64,000 nucleotides of DNA from Pseudomonas versuta (GCF_001294575.1 NZ_CP012676.1:310001-374000), one strand, 5' to 3'; shown: positions 1 to 10,215, numbered from the stretch's first letter. The notes: generated by a model not told the origin, from the letters alone. Translations and numbers: made by a program.

Positions 1-486
1 GCGTTGTCGCTGCATGCCCCCAACGATGCCTTGCGCAGCCAGTTGGTGCCGATCAACAAAAAGTACCCGCTCAAAATGCTGCTCGAGTCCTGCCGTCGCT
101 ACATGGCGACCTTGGGCGAAAAGCGTGTCTTGACCGTTGAGTACACCATGCTCAAAGACATCAATGACCACGTCGAGCATGCCGTGGAAATGATCGAGTT
201 GCTCAAGGACACGCCTTGCAAGATCAACCTGATCCCCTTTAACCCGTTCCCGCATTCGGGCTATGAGCGTCCAAGCAATAACGCCATTCGCCGTTTCCAG
301 GATCTGCTGCATCAAGCCGGTTATAACGTGACAGTGCGTACCACTCGCGGTGAAGACATCGACGCGGCGTGCGGGCAACTGGTTGGTCAGGTCAATGACC
401 GCACCCGCCGTAGCGAGCGCTGGGTTGCCGGGCATGAGCAGAGCGCTGAAGGCGATGTAGCGCCAAACGCTTCGCCGGCTCCCTGA
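1..486 (+). CDS. rlmN: RlmN 23S rRNA/tRNA adenine-C2 methyltransferase, C-terminal part
   Basis: This is the last ~161 codons of the radical-SAM enzyme that methylates C2 of A2503 in 23S rRNA and A37 in some tRNAs. The frame is open from base 1, so the 5' end, including the CxxxCxxC iron-sulfur motif, lies outside the window. Family signatures present are SLHAPND at the start, [17 protein letters not shown] in the middle and DAACGQL near the end. In the family the cysteine of the last motif is the one that carries the transient methyl adduct. The tail after it is variable and Ala/Pro-rich. The gene ends 12 bases before pilW, as in other pseudomonads. Identification is secure; only completeness is limited. 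Confidence 0.96.
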   Translation, partial: ALSLHAPNDALRSQLVPINKKYPLKMLLESCRRYMATLGEKRVLTVEYTMLKDINDHVEHAVEMIELLKDTPCKINLIPFNPFPHSGYERPSNNAIRRFQDLLHQAGYNVTVRTTRGEDIDAACGQLVGQVNDRTRRSERWVAGHEQSAEGDVAPNASPAP

Positions 487-498
487 GAGAGGACATCC

Positions 499-1257
499 AT
501 GATCCTGCGCGCCGCGCTTTCTTTCGGACTGGTCAGCTTTTTGGCTGGCTGCGTGTCATCGGGTGGCTCAAACCCGATGGCTACCGACAAGGGGCGTGAC
601 GAGGCGCGGGAGGCCTATGTTCAACTGGGCCTTGGTTATCTTCAGCAGGGGATGACCGAGCAGGCCCGGATTCCCCTGAGTAAAGCCCTCGAACTCGACA
701 GAAACGACCCGGACACCAATGCCGCACTGGCGTTGGTGTTTCAGTCTGAAATGGAGTTTGAGCTGGCCGAACAGGCCTTTCGCACAGCACTGCGGGCGCG
801 GCCGAACGATGCCCGCATCCTGAACAACTATGGCAGTCTGCTTTTCGGCCAGCAGCGCTATCAGGAAGCCTCTGACCAGTTCAGCAAAGCACTGGCCGAC
901 AACCTTTACCCTGAGCGTTCGCGGATCTACGAGAACCTGGGTGTCGCCTCGCTCAAGCTGGGCCAGCGGGATGCAGGTCGCCAGCAGCTCGAAAAAGCCT
1001 TGCGTCTGAACCGTCAGCAACCTCGCGCATTGCTCGAAATGGCTGAGTTGTCTTACGAAGACAGGCATTATGTGCCCGCACGTGACTTTTACGATCGTTT
1101 TAGCCTGCTTAGCGGGCAAAATGCACGTAGTCTATTGCTCGGTGCGCGACTGGCGAATGTATTCGACGACCGCACCCCAACAGCCAATTACGGCCAGCAA
1201 CTAAAACGACTCTATCCCGGCACGCCGGAATATCAGCAATACCTGTCGGAGCAATGA
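499..1257 (+). CDS. pilW: PilW/PilF type IV pilus pilotin lipoprotein (TPR)
   Basis: A 252-residue outer-membrane lipoprotein. Residues 1-18 form a short signal peptide ending in the lipobox LAGC, so Cys18 should be the lipidated N-terminus. From about residue 35 to 240 the protein consists of tetratricopeptide repeats (for example AYVQLGLGYLQQGMTEQA and ILNNYGSLLFGQQRYQEA). In Pseudomonas this protein (PilF in P. aeruginosa, PilW elsewhere) brings the PilQ secretin to the outer membrane and assembles it there for twitching motility. The ATG follows a GAGAGGA ribosome site. The 3' end overlaps rodZ by four bases (ATGA), so the two are translationally coupled. Confidence 0.95.
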   Translation: MILRAALSFGLVSFLAGCVSSGGSNPMATDKGRDEAREAYVQLGLGYLQQGMTEQARIPLSKALELDRNDPDTNAALALVFQSEMEFELAEQAFRTALRARPNDARILNNYGSLLFGQQRYQEASDQFSKALADNLYPERSRIYENLGVASLKLGQRDAGRQQLEKALRLNRQQPRALLEMAELSYEDRHYVPARDFYDRFSLLSGQNARSLLLGARLANVFDDRTPTANYGQQLKRLYPGTPEYQQYLSEQ

Positions 1258-2237
1258 TGAAAGCGGCGCAACCCGAAGTTCTAGCAGCGACTCGTGTCAA
1301 TCCCGGTGAGACCCTGCGTCAGGCCCGTGAAAACAATGGATGGACGTTGGCTGAAGTCGCCTTGAAACTCAATCTCACGGCCAGTTCCTTGAGCAACCTT
1401 GAGACCGGGGCGTTCGACAAGCTGCCAGGCCATACGTTTGCGCGTGGTTACATCCGTGCCTATGCCAAATTGCTTGGCATGGACCAGACCAGTCTGGTCC
1501 ATGAGTTTGACCTGTACACCGGGACTGATGCCAACGGCAGCAATGTGCACAGCCTTGGCCGTATAGAAGAACCCGTGCGGGTTTCGCATACCATCTTGCG
1601 TATTGTCAGCTTGCTGTTGCTGATCGCCGTAATCGGCGGCGGTTTCATATGGTGGCAGGACCAGACGTCCATGCGCGCCAAGGACCTGATCGGGCTGAAC
1701 CCGGAGCACGTTGAAGTTGAAGGCGCTGACGGTACGACCCGGATCCACCCGCTCGACGAGCCGGAAGATCAGGCTGTAGCAGAGGCCAAGGTTGAAGGCG
1801 AGGCACCTGTGGCCGCTGAGGCAGCTCCAGAGCAAGACACAACGGCTGCGCCGGTGTTGCCGGTTGCACCCTTGACGTCCGGCGCTGCGCCGGCGCCGGT
1901 TGCCCAGGCAGCTGTTGCCCCGACAGCAACCCCGGCAACCCCGGCAACGCCGGCTGCTGCGCCTGCAGCACCCGCGGCCACAGCACCTGTTGCGGGTGCT
2001 GGCAAGGTCGCTCTGCAATTTACCGCTGACTGCTGGACTCAAGTCACCGACGGCACGGGTAAAGTGCTGTTTGGTGGCCTGAAGCGCAAGGGCGAGAATC
2101 TTGAACTGAGCGGCAAGCCTCCACTGACCCTGCGTCTGGGTTATGCCCGTGGCGCGCAGGTGACCTACAACGGTCAGCCTGTGGATGTGGCTCCTTTCAC
2201 CAGTGGCGAGACTGCTCGCCTGAAGTTAGGTCAATAA
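1254..2237 (+). CDS. rodZ: RodZ cytoskeletal helix-turn-helix membrane protein
   Basis: A 327-residue cell-shape protein that links MreB to the wall-elongation machinery at the inner membrane. Residues ~15-85 are a Cro/C1-type helix-turn-helix (TLRQARENNGWTLAEVALKL). One transmembrane helix lies at ~103-125 (TILRIVSLLLLIAVIGGGF). An extended Ala/Pro/Thr-rich low-complexity periplasmic linker spans ~175-245, and a C-terminal beta domain (DUF4115 type) spans ~250-327. The start overlaps the pilW stop and ispG begins three bases after its stop. This is the usual pilW-rodZ-ispG order in pseudomonads. The simple Ala/Pro repeats in the linker could vary in length between strains. Confidence 0.94.
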   Translation: MMKAAQPEVLAATRVNPGETLRQARENNGWTLAEVALKLNLTASSLSNLETGAFDKLPGHTFARGYIRAYAKLLGMDQTSLVHEFDLYTGTDANGSNVHSLGRIEEPVRVSHTILRIVSLLLLIAVIGGGFIWWQDQTSMRAKDLIGLNPEHVEVEGADGTTRIHPLDEPEDQAVAEAKVEGEAPVAAEAAPEQDTTAAPVLPVAPLTSGAAPAPVAQAAVAPTATPATPATPAAAPAAPAATAPVAGAGKVALQFTADCWTQVTDGTGKVLFGGLKRKGENLELSGKPPLTLRLGYARGAQVTYNGQPVDVAPFTSGETARLKLGQ

Positions 2238-2240
2238 GTC

Positions 2241-3350
2241 ATGCACGGCGAATCACCAATCAAACGTCGCGAATCGCGAAAAATCTGGGTTGGCTCGGTG
2301 CCAGTAGGTGGCGATGCCCCTATTGCCGTACAGAGCATGACCAACAGCGACACCAATGATGTGGCTGCCACTGTTGCCCAAATTAACCGACTGGAAGCCG
2401 CTGGCGTCGATATCGTGCGCATTTCCGTGCCGGACATGGACGCAGCTGAAGCCTTTGGCCGCATCAAGCAACTGGTCAAGGTGCCCCTGGTTGCCGACAT
2501 CCACTTCGATTACCGGATTGCCTTGCGCGTAGCGGAACTGGGTGTGGATTGTCTGCGGATCAACCCGGGCAATATCGGTCGCGAAGACCGTGTGCGTGCA
2601 GTGGTTGATGCTGCGCGTGACCGTGGTATTCCGATCCGTATCGGCGTCAACGCCGGTTCTCTGGAAAAAGACCTGCAAAAGAAATACGGCGAGCCTACGC
2701 CTGCCGCTCTGGTTGAGTCGGCACTGCGTCACGTTGAACACCTTGAGCGCCTGAATTTCAGGGACTTCAAGGTCAGCGTAAAGGCCTCGGACGTGTTCAT
2801 GGCGGTTGAAGCGTATCGCTTGCTGGCCAAGGAAATCGTCCAGCCACTGCATTTGGGTATCACTGAAGCCGGCGGTTTGCGTTCAGGCACAGTGAAATCT
2901 GCGGTGGGCCTAGGTATGCTGCTCGCCGAAGGGATTGGCGATACTATTCGCATCTCTCTGGCGGCAGACCCGGTAGAAGAGGTAAAAGTCGGTTACGACA
3001 TCCTCAAATCCCTGCACCTGCGCTCGCGTGGTATCAACTTTATTGCGTGTCCAAGCTGCTCACGGCAGAACTTCGACGTGGTGAAAACCATGAACGAACT
3101 CGAAGTGCGGCTTGAAGACTTGCTGGTACCGCTGGATGTGGCGGTGATCGGTTGCGTGGTCAACGGTCCCGGCGAGGCGAAGGAAGCTCATGTGGGCTTG
3201 ACCGGCGGCACCCCGAACCTGATTTACATCGACGGCAAGCCGTCGCAGAAGTTAACGAATGAAAACCTGGTGGACGAGCTCGAAAGGCTGATCCGGCAGA
3301 AGGCGGCCGAAAAGGTCGAAGCTGACGCAGCAGTTATCGCGCGCGGCTAA
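2241..3350 (+). CDS. ispG: IspG 4-hydroxy-3-methylbut-2-enyl diphosphate synthase
   Basis: A 369-residue 4Fe-4S enzyme of the MEP isoprenoid pathway. It reductively converts MEcPP to HMBPP. An N-terminal TIM barrel (residues ~20-260, with [10 protein letters not shown] and [12 protein letters not shown]) is followed by a C-terminal iron-sulfur domain. The cluster ligands are visible as CPSC (in [11 protein letters not shown]) and [16 protein letters not shown]. Length matches the short bacterial form. It lies three bases after rodZ and 22 before hisS, so it is part of the same transcript. Confidence 0.97.
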   Translation: MHGESPIKRRESRKIWVGSVPVGGDAPIAVQSMTNSDTNDVAATVAQINRLEAAGVDIVRISVPDMDAAEAFGRIKQLVKVPLVADIHFDYRIALRVAELGVDCLRINPGNIGREDRVRAVVDAARDRGIPIRIGVNAGSLEKDLQKKYGEPTPAALVESALRHVEHLERLNFRDFKVSVKASDVFMAVEAYRLLAKEIVQPLHLGITEAGGLRSGTVKSAVGLGMLLAEGIGDTIRISLAADPVEEVKVGYDILKSLHLRSRGINFIACPSCSRQNFDVVKTMNELEVRLEDLLVPLDVAVIGCVVNGPGEAKEAHVGLTGGTPNLIYIDGKPSQKLTNENLVDELERLIRQKAAEKVEADAAVIARG

Positions 3351-3372
3351 TCAAACGAATAAAGGATTTTCT

Positions 3373-4662
3373 GTGAGCAAGTCTTTGCAAGCCATTCGTG
3401 GCATGAATGACATCCTGCCGGAGCAGACGCCTCTGTGGCGCTACTTTGAGAGCACGGTGTCGCGTTTGCTGGATAACTACGGTTACAAGCAAATCCGCAT
3501 GCCTGTCGTTGAGTTCACCGAGCTGTTCAAGCGCTCGATCGGTGAAGTGACCGATATTGTCGAAAAAGAGATGTACACCTTCGAAGACCGCAACGGCGAC
3601 TCGCTGACCTTGCGCCCAGAAGGCACTGCTGCCTGCGTACGTGCGGTGCTTGAGCACGGCATAACCGGCGGCGGCCAGGTTCAGAAACTGTGGTATATCG
3701 GCCCGATGTTCCGCCACGAGCGCCCGCAAAAAGGCCGCTACCGGCAGTTTCATCAGATCGGGGTTGAAGTGTTCAACCTCGATGGTCCGGATATCGACGC
3801 CGAACTGATCGTGCTCACCTGGCGCCTGTGGGGCGAGCTGGGTATCCGCGACGCGGTCAAGCTTGAGCTCAACAGCCTGGGTACCAGCGAAGCCCGCGCG
3901 CGCTACCGTGCCGCGCTGGTCGAATACCTGTCCTCGCGTCTGAGCGAGCTTGACGAAGACAGCCAGCGTCGCTTGAAATCCAACCCGCTGCGCGTGCTCG
4001 ATACCAAAAACGCTGATACCCAGGCGGTTCTGGTCGATGCACCGAAGCTGGTGGATTACCTGGACGAAGAATCCCGTGTGCACTTCGAGGGCCTCAAGGC
4101 TCGTCTGGATGCTGCCGGGATTCCATACGTCATCAACCCCAAGCTGGTTCGCGGGCTCGATTACTACAGCAAAACCGTATTTGAGTGGGTCACTGACAAA
4201 CTGGGCGCCCAGGGCACCGTGTGTGCCGGTGGTCGTTATGACGGTCTGGTTGAACAAATGGGTGGCAAACCCACCTCGGGTGTCGGCTTTGCAATGGGCA
4301 TCGAGCGCCTGATCCTGCTGCTCGAAACCCTTGAGCAAGTACCGGAAGAAATCGCGCGTCAGGTTGATGTTTACCTGTGTGCTTTCGGCGAGGCTGCTGA
4401 ACTGGCTGCCCTGACATTGAGCGAACGTGTTCGTGATCAACTGCCAAACCTGCGCTTGCAGATCAATGCAGGCGCTGGCAGCTTCAAAAGTCAGTTCAAG
4501 AAGGCCGACAAGAGCGGTGCGCTGTTTGCGCTGATCCTGGGTGACGACGAATTGGCCCAGCAAGTAGTAGGCGTCAAACCCCTGCGTGGCCAGGGCGAAC
4601 AACAAACAATTGCCTGGGATGCTCTTTCCGAGCACTTGGCCACCTGCATCGTGCAGGGTTGA
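3373..4662 (+). CDS. hisS: Histidyl-tRNA synthetase
   Basis: A 429-residue class II aminoacyl-tRNA synthetase charging tRNA-His. Motif 1 is near residues 15-75, motif 2 is [18 protein letters not shown] with [20 protein letters not shown], and histidine motif A is [12 protein letters not shown]. The C-terminal anticodon-binding domain starts at ~330. The start is GTG (GTGAGCAAGTC), preceded by AAAGGATTTTCT, which supplies an AGGA ribosome site. Placement between ispG and the yfgM-type gene is conserved in Pseudomonas. Confidence 0.97.
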   Translation: MSKSLQAIRGMNDILPEQTPLWRYFESTVSRLLDNYGYKQIRMPVVEFTELFKRSIGEVTDIVEKEMYTFEDRNGDSLTLRPEGTAACVRAVLEHGITGGGQVQKLWYIGPMFRHERPQKGRYRQFHQIGVEVFNLDGPDIDAELIVLTWRLWGELGIRDAVKLELNSLGTSEARARYRAALVEYLSSRLSELDEDSQRRLKSNPLRVLDTKNADTQAVLVDAPKLVDYLDEESRVHFEGLKARLDAAGIPYVINPKLVRGLDYYSKTVFEWVTDKLGAQGTVCAGGRYDGLVEQMGGKPTSGVGFAMGIERLILLLETLEQVPEEIARQVDVYLCAFGEAAELAALTLSERVRDQLPNLRLQINAGAGSFKSQFKKADKSGALFALILGDDELAQQVVGVKPLRGQGEQQTIAWDALSEHLATCIVQG

Positions 4663-4702
4663 AGCTGTAAATCAGCCGAATTAGCGAATAAGGAGTGTTG
4701 GG

Positions 4703-5344
4703 GTGTCGAGTAACGATGATGATCAGCTGGGCGAGTTGAAAGACTGGTGGCAGCGTAACGGCAAACCCCTGGTCACTGGCGGCTTGCTGGCGCTGGTGGT
4801 GGTGTTCGGCTGGCAGGCCTGGCACAAATATCAGAGCGGCCAGTCGCAAGGGGCGTCGGCTCTGTATCAGCAATTGCTGGAAACCACCCTCACGCCTGAC
4901 GGTCAGCCCGATGTGGCCCGTGTGGCGGATCTGGCCAACAAGTTGAAAGGCGAGTACGCAGGTACGGCCTACGCACAATTTGGCGGGCTTTTTGTGGCCA
5001 AGGTTGCTGTGGACAACGGCAAGCTTGATGACGCCGCCACCGAGTTGAAAGCCATTGCCGACAAGCCGGCAAACCCGACCCTGGGTGAAGTGGCGCGTCA
5101 GCGTCTGGCTCAGGTTCTGGCAGCACAGGGCAAGGTTGATGATGCCCTGAAGTTGCTCGAAGGCGATTCGGACAAGGCATTCCTGGCCAGCCGTGAAGAG
5201 TTGAAGGGCGACTTGCTGGTACAGCAGGGTCGTACTGACGACGCACGTGCCGCCTACGAAAAAGCCAAGGCAGCGCTCTCTGACGAAGCCGCTGTAGGTG
5301 GCCTGCAAATCAAGCTGGACGACCTGGCCAAAGGAGATGCGTGA
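4703..5344 (+). CDS. yfgM: YfgM-type ancillary SecYEG translocon subunit
   Basis: A 213-residue inner-membrane protein with a short cytoplasmic head, one transmembrane helix at ~21-40 (KPLVTGGLLALVVVFGWQAW) and a TPR-like periplasmic domain (residues ~50-210). In E. coli YfgM joins the SecYEG-PpiD translocon and helps hand over secreted proteins. The start is GTG after AAGGAGTG, an excellent ribosome site that fixes it. Only four bases separate its stop from the bamB start, indicating coupling. Confidence 0.9.
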   Translation: MSSNDDDQLGELKDWWQRNGKPLVTGGLLALVVVFGWQAWHKYQSGQSQGASALYQQLLETTLTPDGQPDVARVADLANKLKGEYAGTAYAQFGGLFVAKVAVDNGKLDDAATELKAIADKPANPTLGEVARQRLAQVLAAQGKVDDALKLLEGDSDKAFLASREELKGDLLVQQGRTDDARAAYEKAKAALSDEAAVGGLQIKLDDLAKGDA

Positions 5345-5348
5345 AGTG

Positions 5349-6488
5349 ATGCGTTGGAAACATGCGGCATTGCTGGCTCTGGTCATTTTGGCCGCGGGTT
5401 GCAGCAGCAACAGCAAAAAAGAACTTCCGCCAGCCGAGCTGACTGACTTCAAAGAAGAAGTCGTTTTGCAAAAGCAGTGGGATCGCTCGATCGGTGACGG
5501 TCAGGGCAAAACCTACAACATGCTGGTTCCGGCTGTTGAAGGTAATAACATCTACGCGGCTGACGTGACCGGTGTAGTGATGTCCTTGGACCGCATGAAC
5601 GGCGACGTTCAGTGGAAAAAAGATCTCGAACTGCCTGTTTCTGGCGCCGTTGGTGTTGGCTATGGCCTGGTGATGCTCGGCACCCTGCAAGGTGACGTCG
5701 TAGCCCTGGACGCCAGCACGGGTGAAGAAAAATGGCGCTCTCGTGTTAACAGCGAAGTGCTTGCTCCACCACAGACCAATGGTGACATCGTCGTGGTTCA
5801 AACCCAGGACGACCATCTGGTAGGTCTGGATGCTTCAACCGGTGACCAGCGCTGGATTTACGACAGCACGCCAGGTGTTCTGACCTTGCGTGGTACCGGT
5901 GCACCGCTGGTGACCAACCACCTGGCAATTGCTGGTCTTTCGACCGGTAAAGTCGTTGCCCTCGATACTCGAAACGGCGTGCCGGTGTGGGAGCAACGTG
6001 TTGCCATTCCGCAAGGCCGCTCGGAGCTTGAGCGTATCGTCGATATTGACGGTGGCCTGCTGCTCTCCGGTGGCACGCTGTATGTCGCCAGCTACCAGGG
6101 CCGCATGGCTGCGCTGGAGATGGATACCGGTCGCGTGCTCTGGCAGCGTGATGCTTCCAGCTACGCAGGTGTCGCCCAAGGTTTTGGCAACGTCTACGTC
6201 AGTCTGGCGTCCGGTACTGTTGAAGGCATCGATGAACGTTCGACCACCTCACTATGGAGCAACGATGCTCTGGCACGCCGTCAATTGTCGGCTCCGGAAG
6301 TCTTCTCCAGCTATGTGGCAGTCGGTGACATGGAAGGCTATCTGCATCTGCTAAGCCAGGTCGATGGTCGTTTCGTGGGCCGTACTCGCATAGACAGTGA
6401 TGGTCTTCGGGCGCGTCCGCTGGTGGTCGGTGACATGATTTACGTGTTTGGTAACAGCGGCAAACTGGAAGCCCTGACCATTCGCTAA
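5349..6488 (+). CDS. bamB: BamB outer-membrane assembly lipoprotein
   Basis: A 379-residue lipoprotein of the BAM complex, which inserts beta-barrel proteins into the outer membrane. The signal peptide ends in ILAAGCSSNS (lipobox AAGC). The rest is an eight-bladed beta-propeller of PQQ-like repeats, such as GDVVALDASTGEEKWRSRV and GKVVALDTRNGVPVWEQRV. The chosen ATG at 5349 gives a proper signal sequence; an in-frame extension to 5298 would place charged residues before it and overlap yfgM. A stem-loop with a T-run follows the gene and separates it from der. Confidence 0.95.
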   Translation: MRWKHAALLALVILAAGCSSNSKKELPPAELTDFKEEVVLQKQWDRSIGDGQGKTYNMLVPAVEGNNIYAADVTGVVMSLDRMNGDVQWKKDLELPVSGAVGVGYGLVMLGTLQGDVVALDASTGEEKWRSRVNSEVLAPPQTNGDIVVVQTQDDHLVGLDASTGDQRWIYDSTPGVLTLRGTGAPLVTNHLAIAGLSTGKVVALDTRNGVPVWEQRVAIPQGRSELERIVDIDGGLLLSGGTLYVASYQGRMAALEMDTGRVLWQRDASSYAGVAQGFGNVYVSLASGTVEGIDERSTTSLWSNDALARRQLSAPEVFSSYVAVGDMEGYLHLLSQVDGRFVGRTRIDSDGLRARPLVVGDMIYVFGNSGKLEALTIR

Positions 6489-6571
6489 GGCGTCTATGCT
6501 TGAGGCTCTAGGGTCTCAGGCAGCCTTGCCCTGGCAAGGCTTGCGGCACATTTGTGCTGTTCCGAACTCTG

Positions 6572-6600
6572 GCCGCTGCCTTGCAGCGGCTTTTGTATTT
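6572..6600 (+). terminator. Rho-independent terminator between bamB and der
   Basis: The stem GCCGCTG/CAGCGGC with a five-base loop is followed immediately by TTTTGTATTT. It ends the long rlmN-to-bamB transcript, or weakens read-through into der, whose start is 27 bases further on. Confidence 0.7.
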
Positions 6601-6626
6601 TCTGAAATAACGAAGTGGAGAGCCGC

Positions 6627-8096
6627 ATGGTTCCCGTAATCGCCCTGGTGGGCCGACCTAACGTCGGCAAGTCCACCTTGTTCAACCGCCTGACCAGGAC
6701 TCGCGACGCCATCGTCGGCGACTTGTCCGGTCTGACCCGTGATCGCCAATACGGTGAGGCCAAGTGGCAAGGGCGTTCCTACATTCTGGTCGACACCGGC
6801 GGTATCTCCGGTGACGAGCATGGTATGGACGAAAAGATGGCCGAGCAGTCGCTGCTGGCTATCGAAGAAGCTGACGTCGTTCTGTTCCTGGTAGATGCAA
6901 AAGCGGGTTTCACAGCCGCTGACCAGATGATTGGCGAACACCTTCGCAAACGTAACAAGCGCTCGTACGTTGTCGCCAACAAAGTCGACAACATCGATCC
7001 TGAATTGGCACGTGCAGAATTTGCCCCCTTGGGTATGGGTCATGCGATTCCGATCGCCGGTGCCCATGGCCGTGGTATCACCCAGATGCTGGAAATCGCC
7101 CTGAGCGATTTCCCGAAAGATCCGGAAGAGGAAGAAGAAGGCGAAGCCGAAGTCGTTCTTGAAGGTCAGGAAGCCAAGCGCATCCCGGGCCCGAGTGAAA
7201 AAGACGGCATCAAGATCGCCATCATCGGTCGTCCTAACGTTGGTAAATCAACGCTGGTCAACCGCATGCTGGGCGAAGACCGGGTCATCGTTTATGACGA
7301 GCCGGGCACCACGCGCGACAGTATCTACATCCCGTTTGAGCGTAACGACGAGAAGTACACGCTGATCGACACCGCGGGTGTGCGCAAGCGCGGCAAGATC
7401 CACGAAGAAGTAGAAAAATTCTCCGTGGTCAAAACCCTGCAGGCCATCAAGGACGCCAACGTGGTGATCTTTGTCATGGATGCCCGCGAAGGCGTGGTAG
7501 ACCATGACCTCAACCTGCTGGGCTTTGCGCTGGAGGCCGGTCGGGCTCTGGTCATCGCGATCAACAAATGGGACGGCATGACCCCGAGCGAGCGCGAGTT
7601 CGTCAAGGTCGAGTTGACCCGTCGGTTGTTCTTTGTCGACTTCGCCGACATCCACTTCATCTCGGCTCTGCACGGCACGGGCGTAGGGAACTTGTACCAG
7701 TCGGTGCAAAACTCCTTCAAGTCAGCGGTTACCCGCTGGCCGACCAACCGTCTGACCCAGATCCTGGAAGACGCGGTAGGTGAGCACGCACCACCGATGG
7801 TCAACAACCGTCGGATCAAGTTGCGCTATGCCCACCTGGGTGGTGCCAACCCGCCGATCATCGTGATCCACGGTAACCAGGTCGAGAAGGTTCCAAAGTC
7901 TTACGTCCGTTATCTCGAAAACACCTACCGTCGTGTCTTGAAGCTGGTCGGTACACCGATCCGCATCGAGTTCAAAGGTGGCGAGAACCCGTACGAAGCC
8001 AACAAGAACTCGCTGACCGACCGTCAGGTCAACAAGAAGCGCCGCATGATGTCGCACCACAAGAAAGCCGAGAAGAAGCGCAAAGACAAGCGTTGA
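6627..8096 (+). CDS. der: Der (EngA) double-domain ribosome-assembly GTPase
   Basis: A 489-residue GTPase needed for 50S ribosomal subunit maturation. It contains two consecutive G domains, each with the P-loop GRPNVGKST, at residues ~8 and ~199. A very acidic linker at ~165-175 ([10 protein letters not shown]) lies between them, and a KH-like domain follows at ~375-460. The C-terminus is strongly basic ([13 protein letters not shown]), as expected for rRNA contact. The ATG at 6627 is preceded by AGTGGAG at proper spacing. The GTG 12 bases upstream is inside that ribosome site and is less likely. Confidence 0.96.
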   Translation: MVPVIALVGRPNVGKSTLFNRLTRTRDAIVGDLSGLTRDRQYGEAKWQGRSYILVDTGGISGDEHGMDEKMAEQSLLAIEEADVVLFLVDAKAGFTAADQMIGEHLRKRNKRSYVVANKVDNIDPELARAEFAPLGMGHAIPIAGAHGRGITQMLEIALSDFPKDPEEEEEGEAEVVLEGQEAKRIPGPSEKDGIKIAIIGRPNVGKSTLVNRMLGEDRVIVYDEPGTTRDSIYIPFERNDEKYTLIDTAGVRKRGKIHEEVEKFSVVKTLQAIKDANVVIFVMDAREGVVDHDLNLLGFALEAGRALVIAINKWDGMTPSEREFVKVELTRRLFFVDFADIHFISALHGTGVGNLYQSVQNSFKSAVTRWPTNRLTQILEDAVGEHAPPMVNNRRIKLRYAHLGGANPPIIVIHGNQVEKVPKSYVRYLENTYRRVLKLVGTPIRIEFKGGENPYEANKNSLTDRQVNKKRRMMSHHKKAEKKRKDKR

Positions 8097-8118
8097 TACG
8101 CAACCTCTCGCAGCAACG

Positions 8119-8145
8119 AAAAAGGGCCTTGATCGGCCCTTTTTC
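8119..8145 (+). terminator. Terminator after der
   Basis: AAAAAGGGCC, a six-base loop, then GGCCCTTTTTC. This perfect GC stem is flanked by an A-tract and a T-tract, so it can also work in the other direction. Confidence 0.88.
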
Positions 8146-8218
8146 GTGTCTGGCGTTTGGGCTATCCTCGGTAGGTCCTGTGCCGTAGTCAGAGCCGGGG
8201 ACATCACAGGGAACGGCC

Positions 8219-9367
8219 ATGATTACCAGCAAGTTGCCGAATGTCGGCACCACTATTTTCACGCGCATGTCGCAGCTCGCCACTGAAACCGGCGCGCTCA
8301 ACTTGTCTCAGGGTTTCCCTGACTTCGATGGCCCGCAAGCCTTGCGCGATGCCGTCGGACATCACATCGCCAGTGGCCACAATCAATACTCGCCCATGAC
8401 CGGCTTGCCAGCCCTGCGGGTGCAGGTAGCGGCGAAAATTGCCCGTAGTTATGGGGTGAGCGTCGATGCCGATACCGAGGTCACCATCACCCCCGGCGCC
8501 ACCCAGGCCATTTTTTGCGCGATTCAGTCAGTGATTCACGCCGGTGATGAAGTCATTGTCTTCGACCCGTGCTACGACAGCTACGAGCCATCGGTCGAGC
8601 TGGCCGGTGGGCGTTGTGTTCACGTGCAGCTGGGGCTGGATGATTTTTCGATCGATTGGCAAAAGCTCGAAGAGGCACTGACGCCCCGCACCCGAATGAT
8701 CATCCTCAACAGCCCGCACAACCCGAGCGGCGCCCTGATCAGCCGCGCCGAGCTGGACACGCTGGCTGCGCTGATTGCGGACCGCGACATCTACATCATC
8801 AGCGATGAGGTTTATGAGCACCTGGTGTTCGATGGCATGCCCCATGTCAGTGTTTTGTCCCATCCCGAGTTGTACCATCGTGCCTTTGTTGTCAGCTCTT
8901 TCGGCAAGACGTATCACGTCACGGGCTGGAAAACCGGCTATGTGGTGGCCCCTGCGGCCCTGACGGCAGAGCTGCGCAAGGTTCACCAGTACGTCAGCTT
9001 TTGTGGTGTTACGCCTTTGCAGTATGCATTGGCCGACTTCATGGAGACCCATCCTGAGCATGTTGAAGAACTGCCGGCGTTTTATCAGGCCAAGCGCGAC
9101 CTGTTTTGTGATTTGCTGAGCCCGTCGCGCTTTACCTTCAAGCCGGTGGCCGGCACTTATTTCCAGTTGGTGGACTATTCCCATATTCGTCCGGACCTCA
9201 ATGACGTCGACATGGCCGTATGGCTGACCCGCGAACACGGCGTGGCGACGATTCCGGTTTCGGTGTTCTACCAGTCCCCGCCCGAAGGGCAGCGGCTGGT
9301 CCGCCTGTGTTTTGCCAAACGCGAGGAGACGCTGCGTGATGCAGCAGAAAAACTATGCGTGATCTAA
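8219..9367 (+). CDS. Class I PLP aminotransferase (methionine/glutamine-type)
   Basis: A 382-residue fold-type I aminotransferase of the YbdL/MtnE-like group. These transaminate methionine, glutamine or aromatic amino acids with keto acids such as 2-keto-4-methylthiobutyrate. Visible motifs are LSQGFPDFDGP near the N-terminus, NSPHNPSGALI (substrate/cofactor contact) and SSFGKTYHVTGWKTGY, whose first lysine should bind PLP. The 3' end overlaps the next gene, an omega-amidase, by 13 bases. In the glutamine transaminase/omega-amidase pathway the aminotransferase makes an alpha-keto-amide that the amidase hydrolyses, so the pairing supports a role in methionine salvage or keto-acid repair. The exact substrate is inferred. 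Confidence 0.88.
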   Translation: MITSKLPNVGTTIFTRMSQLATETGALNLSQGFPDFDGPQALRDAVGHHIASGHNQYSPMTGLPALRVQVAAKIARSYGVSVDADTEVTITPGATQAIFCAIQSVIHAGDEVIVFDPCYDSYEPSVELAGGRCVHVQLGLDDFSIDWQKLEEALTPRTRMIILNSPHNPSGALISRAELDTLAALIADRDIYIISDEVYEHLVFDGMPHVSVLSHPELYHRAFVVSSFGKTYHVTGWKTGYVVAPAALTAELRKVHQYVSFCGVTPLQYALADFMETHPEHVEELPAFYQAKRDLFCDLLSPSRFTFKPVAGTYFQLVDYSHIRPDLNDVDMAVWLTREHGVATIPVSVFYQSPPEGQRLVRLCFAKREETLRDAAEKLCVI

Positions 9368-10146
9368 CTGGTTTACCCGATTTAACCGTTGCCCTGGTGC
9401 AGACCACACTGGTCTGGCACGACCGCGAAGCCAATTTTGCACACTTTGACGAGCTGCTCGAACAGGCTAGGGGGGCAGACCTGGTGGTCTTGCCCGAGAT
9501 GTTCACCACCGGATTCAGCATGCAGTCCGAAGCCCTGGCGGAACCCGAGCACGGTCCCACCAGCAAGTGGTTGCAGGCTCAGGCCAAAAAACTCAATGCC
9601 GTGGTGACTGGCAGCGTGATTGTCCAGGCCGCCGACGGCAGCCATCGCAATCGACTGCTGTGGGCGCGTCCGGATGGCGAGGTGCTGCACTACGACAAAC
9701 GCCACCTGTTCCGTATGGCCGGCGAGCATGAGCATTTCACGCCGGGCGAGCGTCAGGTTCAGTTCGAAGTGAAGGGCTGGCGCGTTCGCCCGCTGATTTG
9801 CTATGACCTGCGTTTCCCGGCATGGAGTTACGACCCGCACGATACCGACCTGCTGCTGTACACCGCCAATTGGCCGGGCGCGCGTCGTTTGCACTGGAAC
9901 CGCTTGCTGCCGGCGCGTGCCATCGAGAACCTCTGCTACGTGGCTGCGGTTAACCGGGTGGGTACGGACGGTAAAGGCATGGTTTATACCGGCGACAGCC
10001 ATGTCTTCGACTTCCAGGGCGAACCGCTGCTCAGTGCTGGCGAAGCAGACGGTGTGTTCCAGGTGTGCCTGACTGCGGGTGAACTGGCGGCGTACCGCGA
10101 GCGCTTCCCGGCCAACCTGGATGCGGACACGTTCGACCTGCACTAA
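9355..10146 (+). CDS. Omega-amidase-type carbon-nitrogen hydrolase
   Basis: A 263-residue nitrilase-superfamily enzyme of the YafV/omega-amidase branch. The catalytic Glu-Lys-Cys triad is visible: Glu in VVLPEMFTTGF, Lys in YDKRHLFRM and Cys in PLICYDLRFP. The family hydrolyses 2-ketoglutaramate or 2-ketosuccinamate to the keto acid and ammonia. It is translated from an ATG inside the 3' end of the aminotransferase gene, so the two are coupled and probably act in sequence. Confidence 0.88.
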   Translation: MRDLTGLPDLTVALVQTTLVWHDREANFAHFDELLEQARGADLVVLPEMFTTGFSMQSEALAEPEHGPTSKWLQAQAKKLNAVVTGSVIVQAADGSHRNRLLWARPDGEVLHYDKRHLFRMAGEHEHFTPGERQVQFEVKGWRVRPLICYDLRFPAWSYDPHDTDLLLYTANWPGARRLHWNRLLPARAIENLCYVAAVNRVGTDGKGMVYTGDSHVFDFQGEPLLSAGEADGVFQVCLTAGELAAYRERFPANLDADTFDLH

Positions 10147-10154
10147 ACGGTATC

Positions 10155-10195
10155 TGCAGGAGCGAGCTCTGCGCATTGAAAAGCTCGCTCCTGCA
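10155..10195. repeat. REP-type palindrome, short copy
   Basis: TGCAGGAGCGAGCT pairs with AGCTCGCTCCTGCA. It is a short member of the repeat family with core GTAGGAGCGAGCTTGCTCGCGAG that recurs through the window. Confidence 0.75.
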
Positions 10196-10215
10196 AAGGG
10201 CTGAACATCCGGCAC

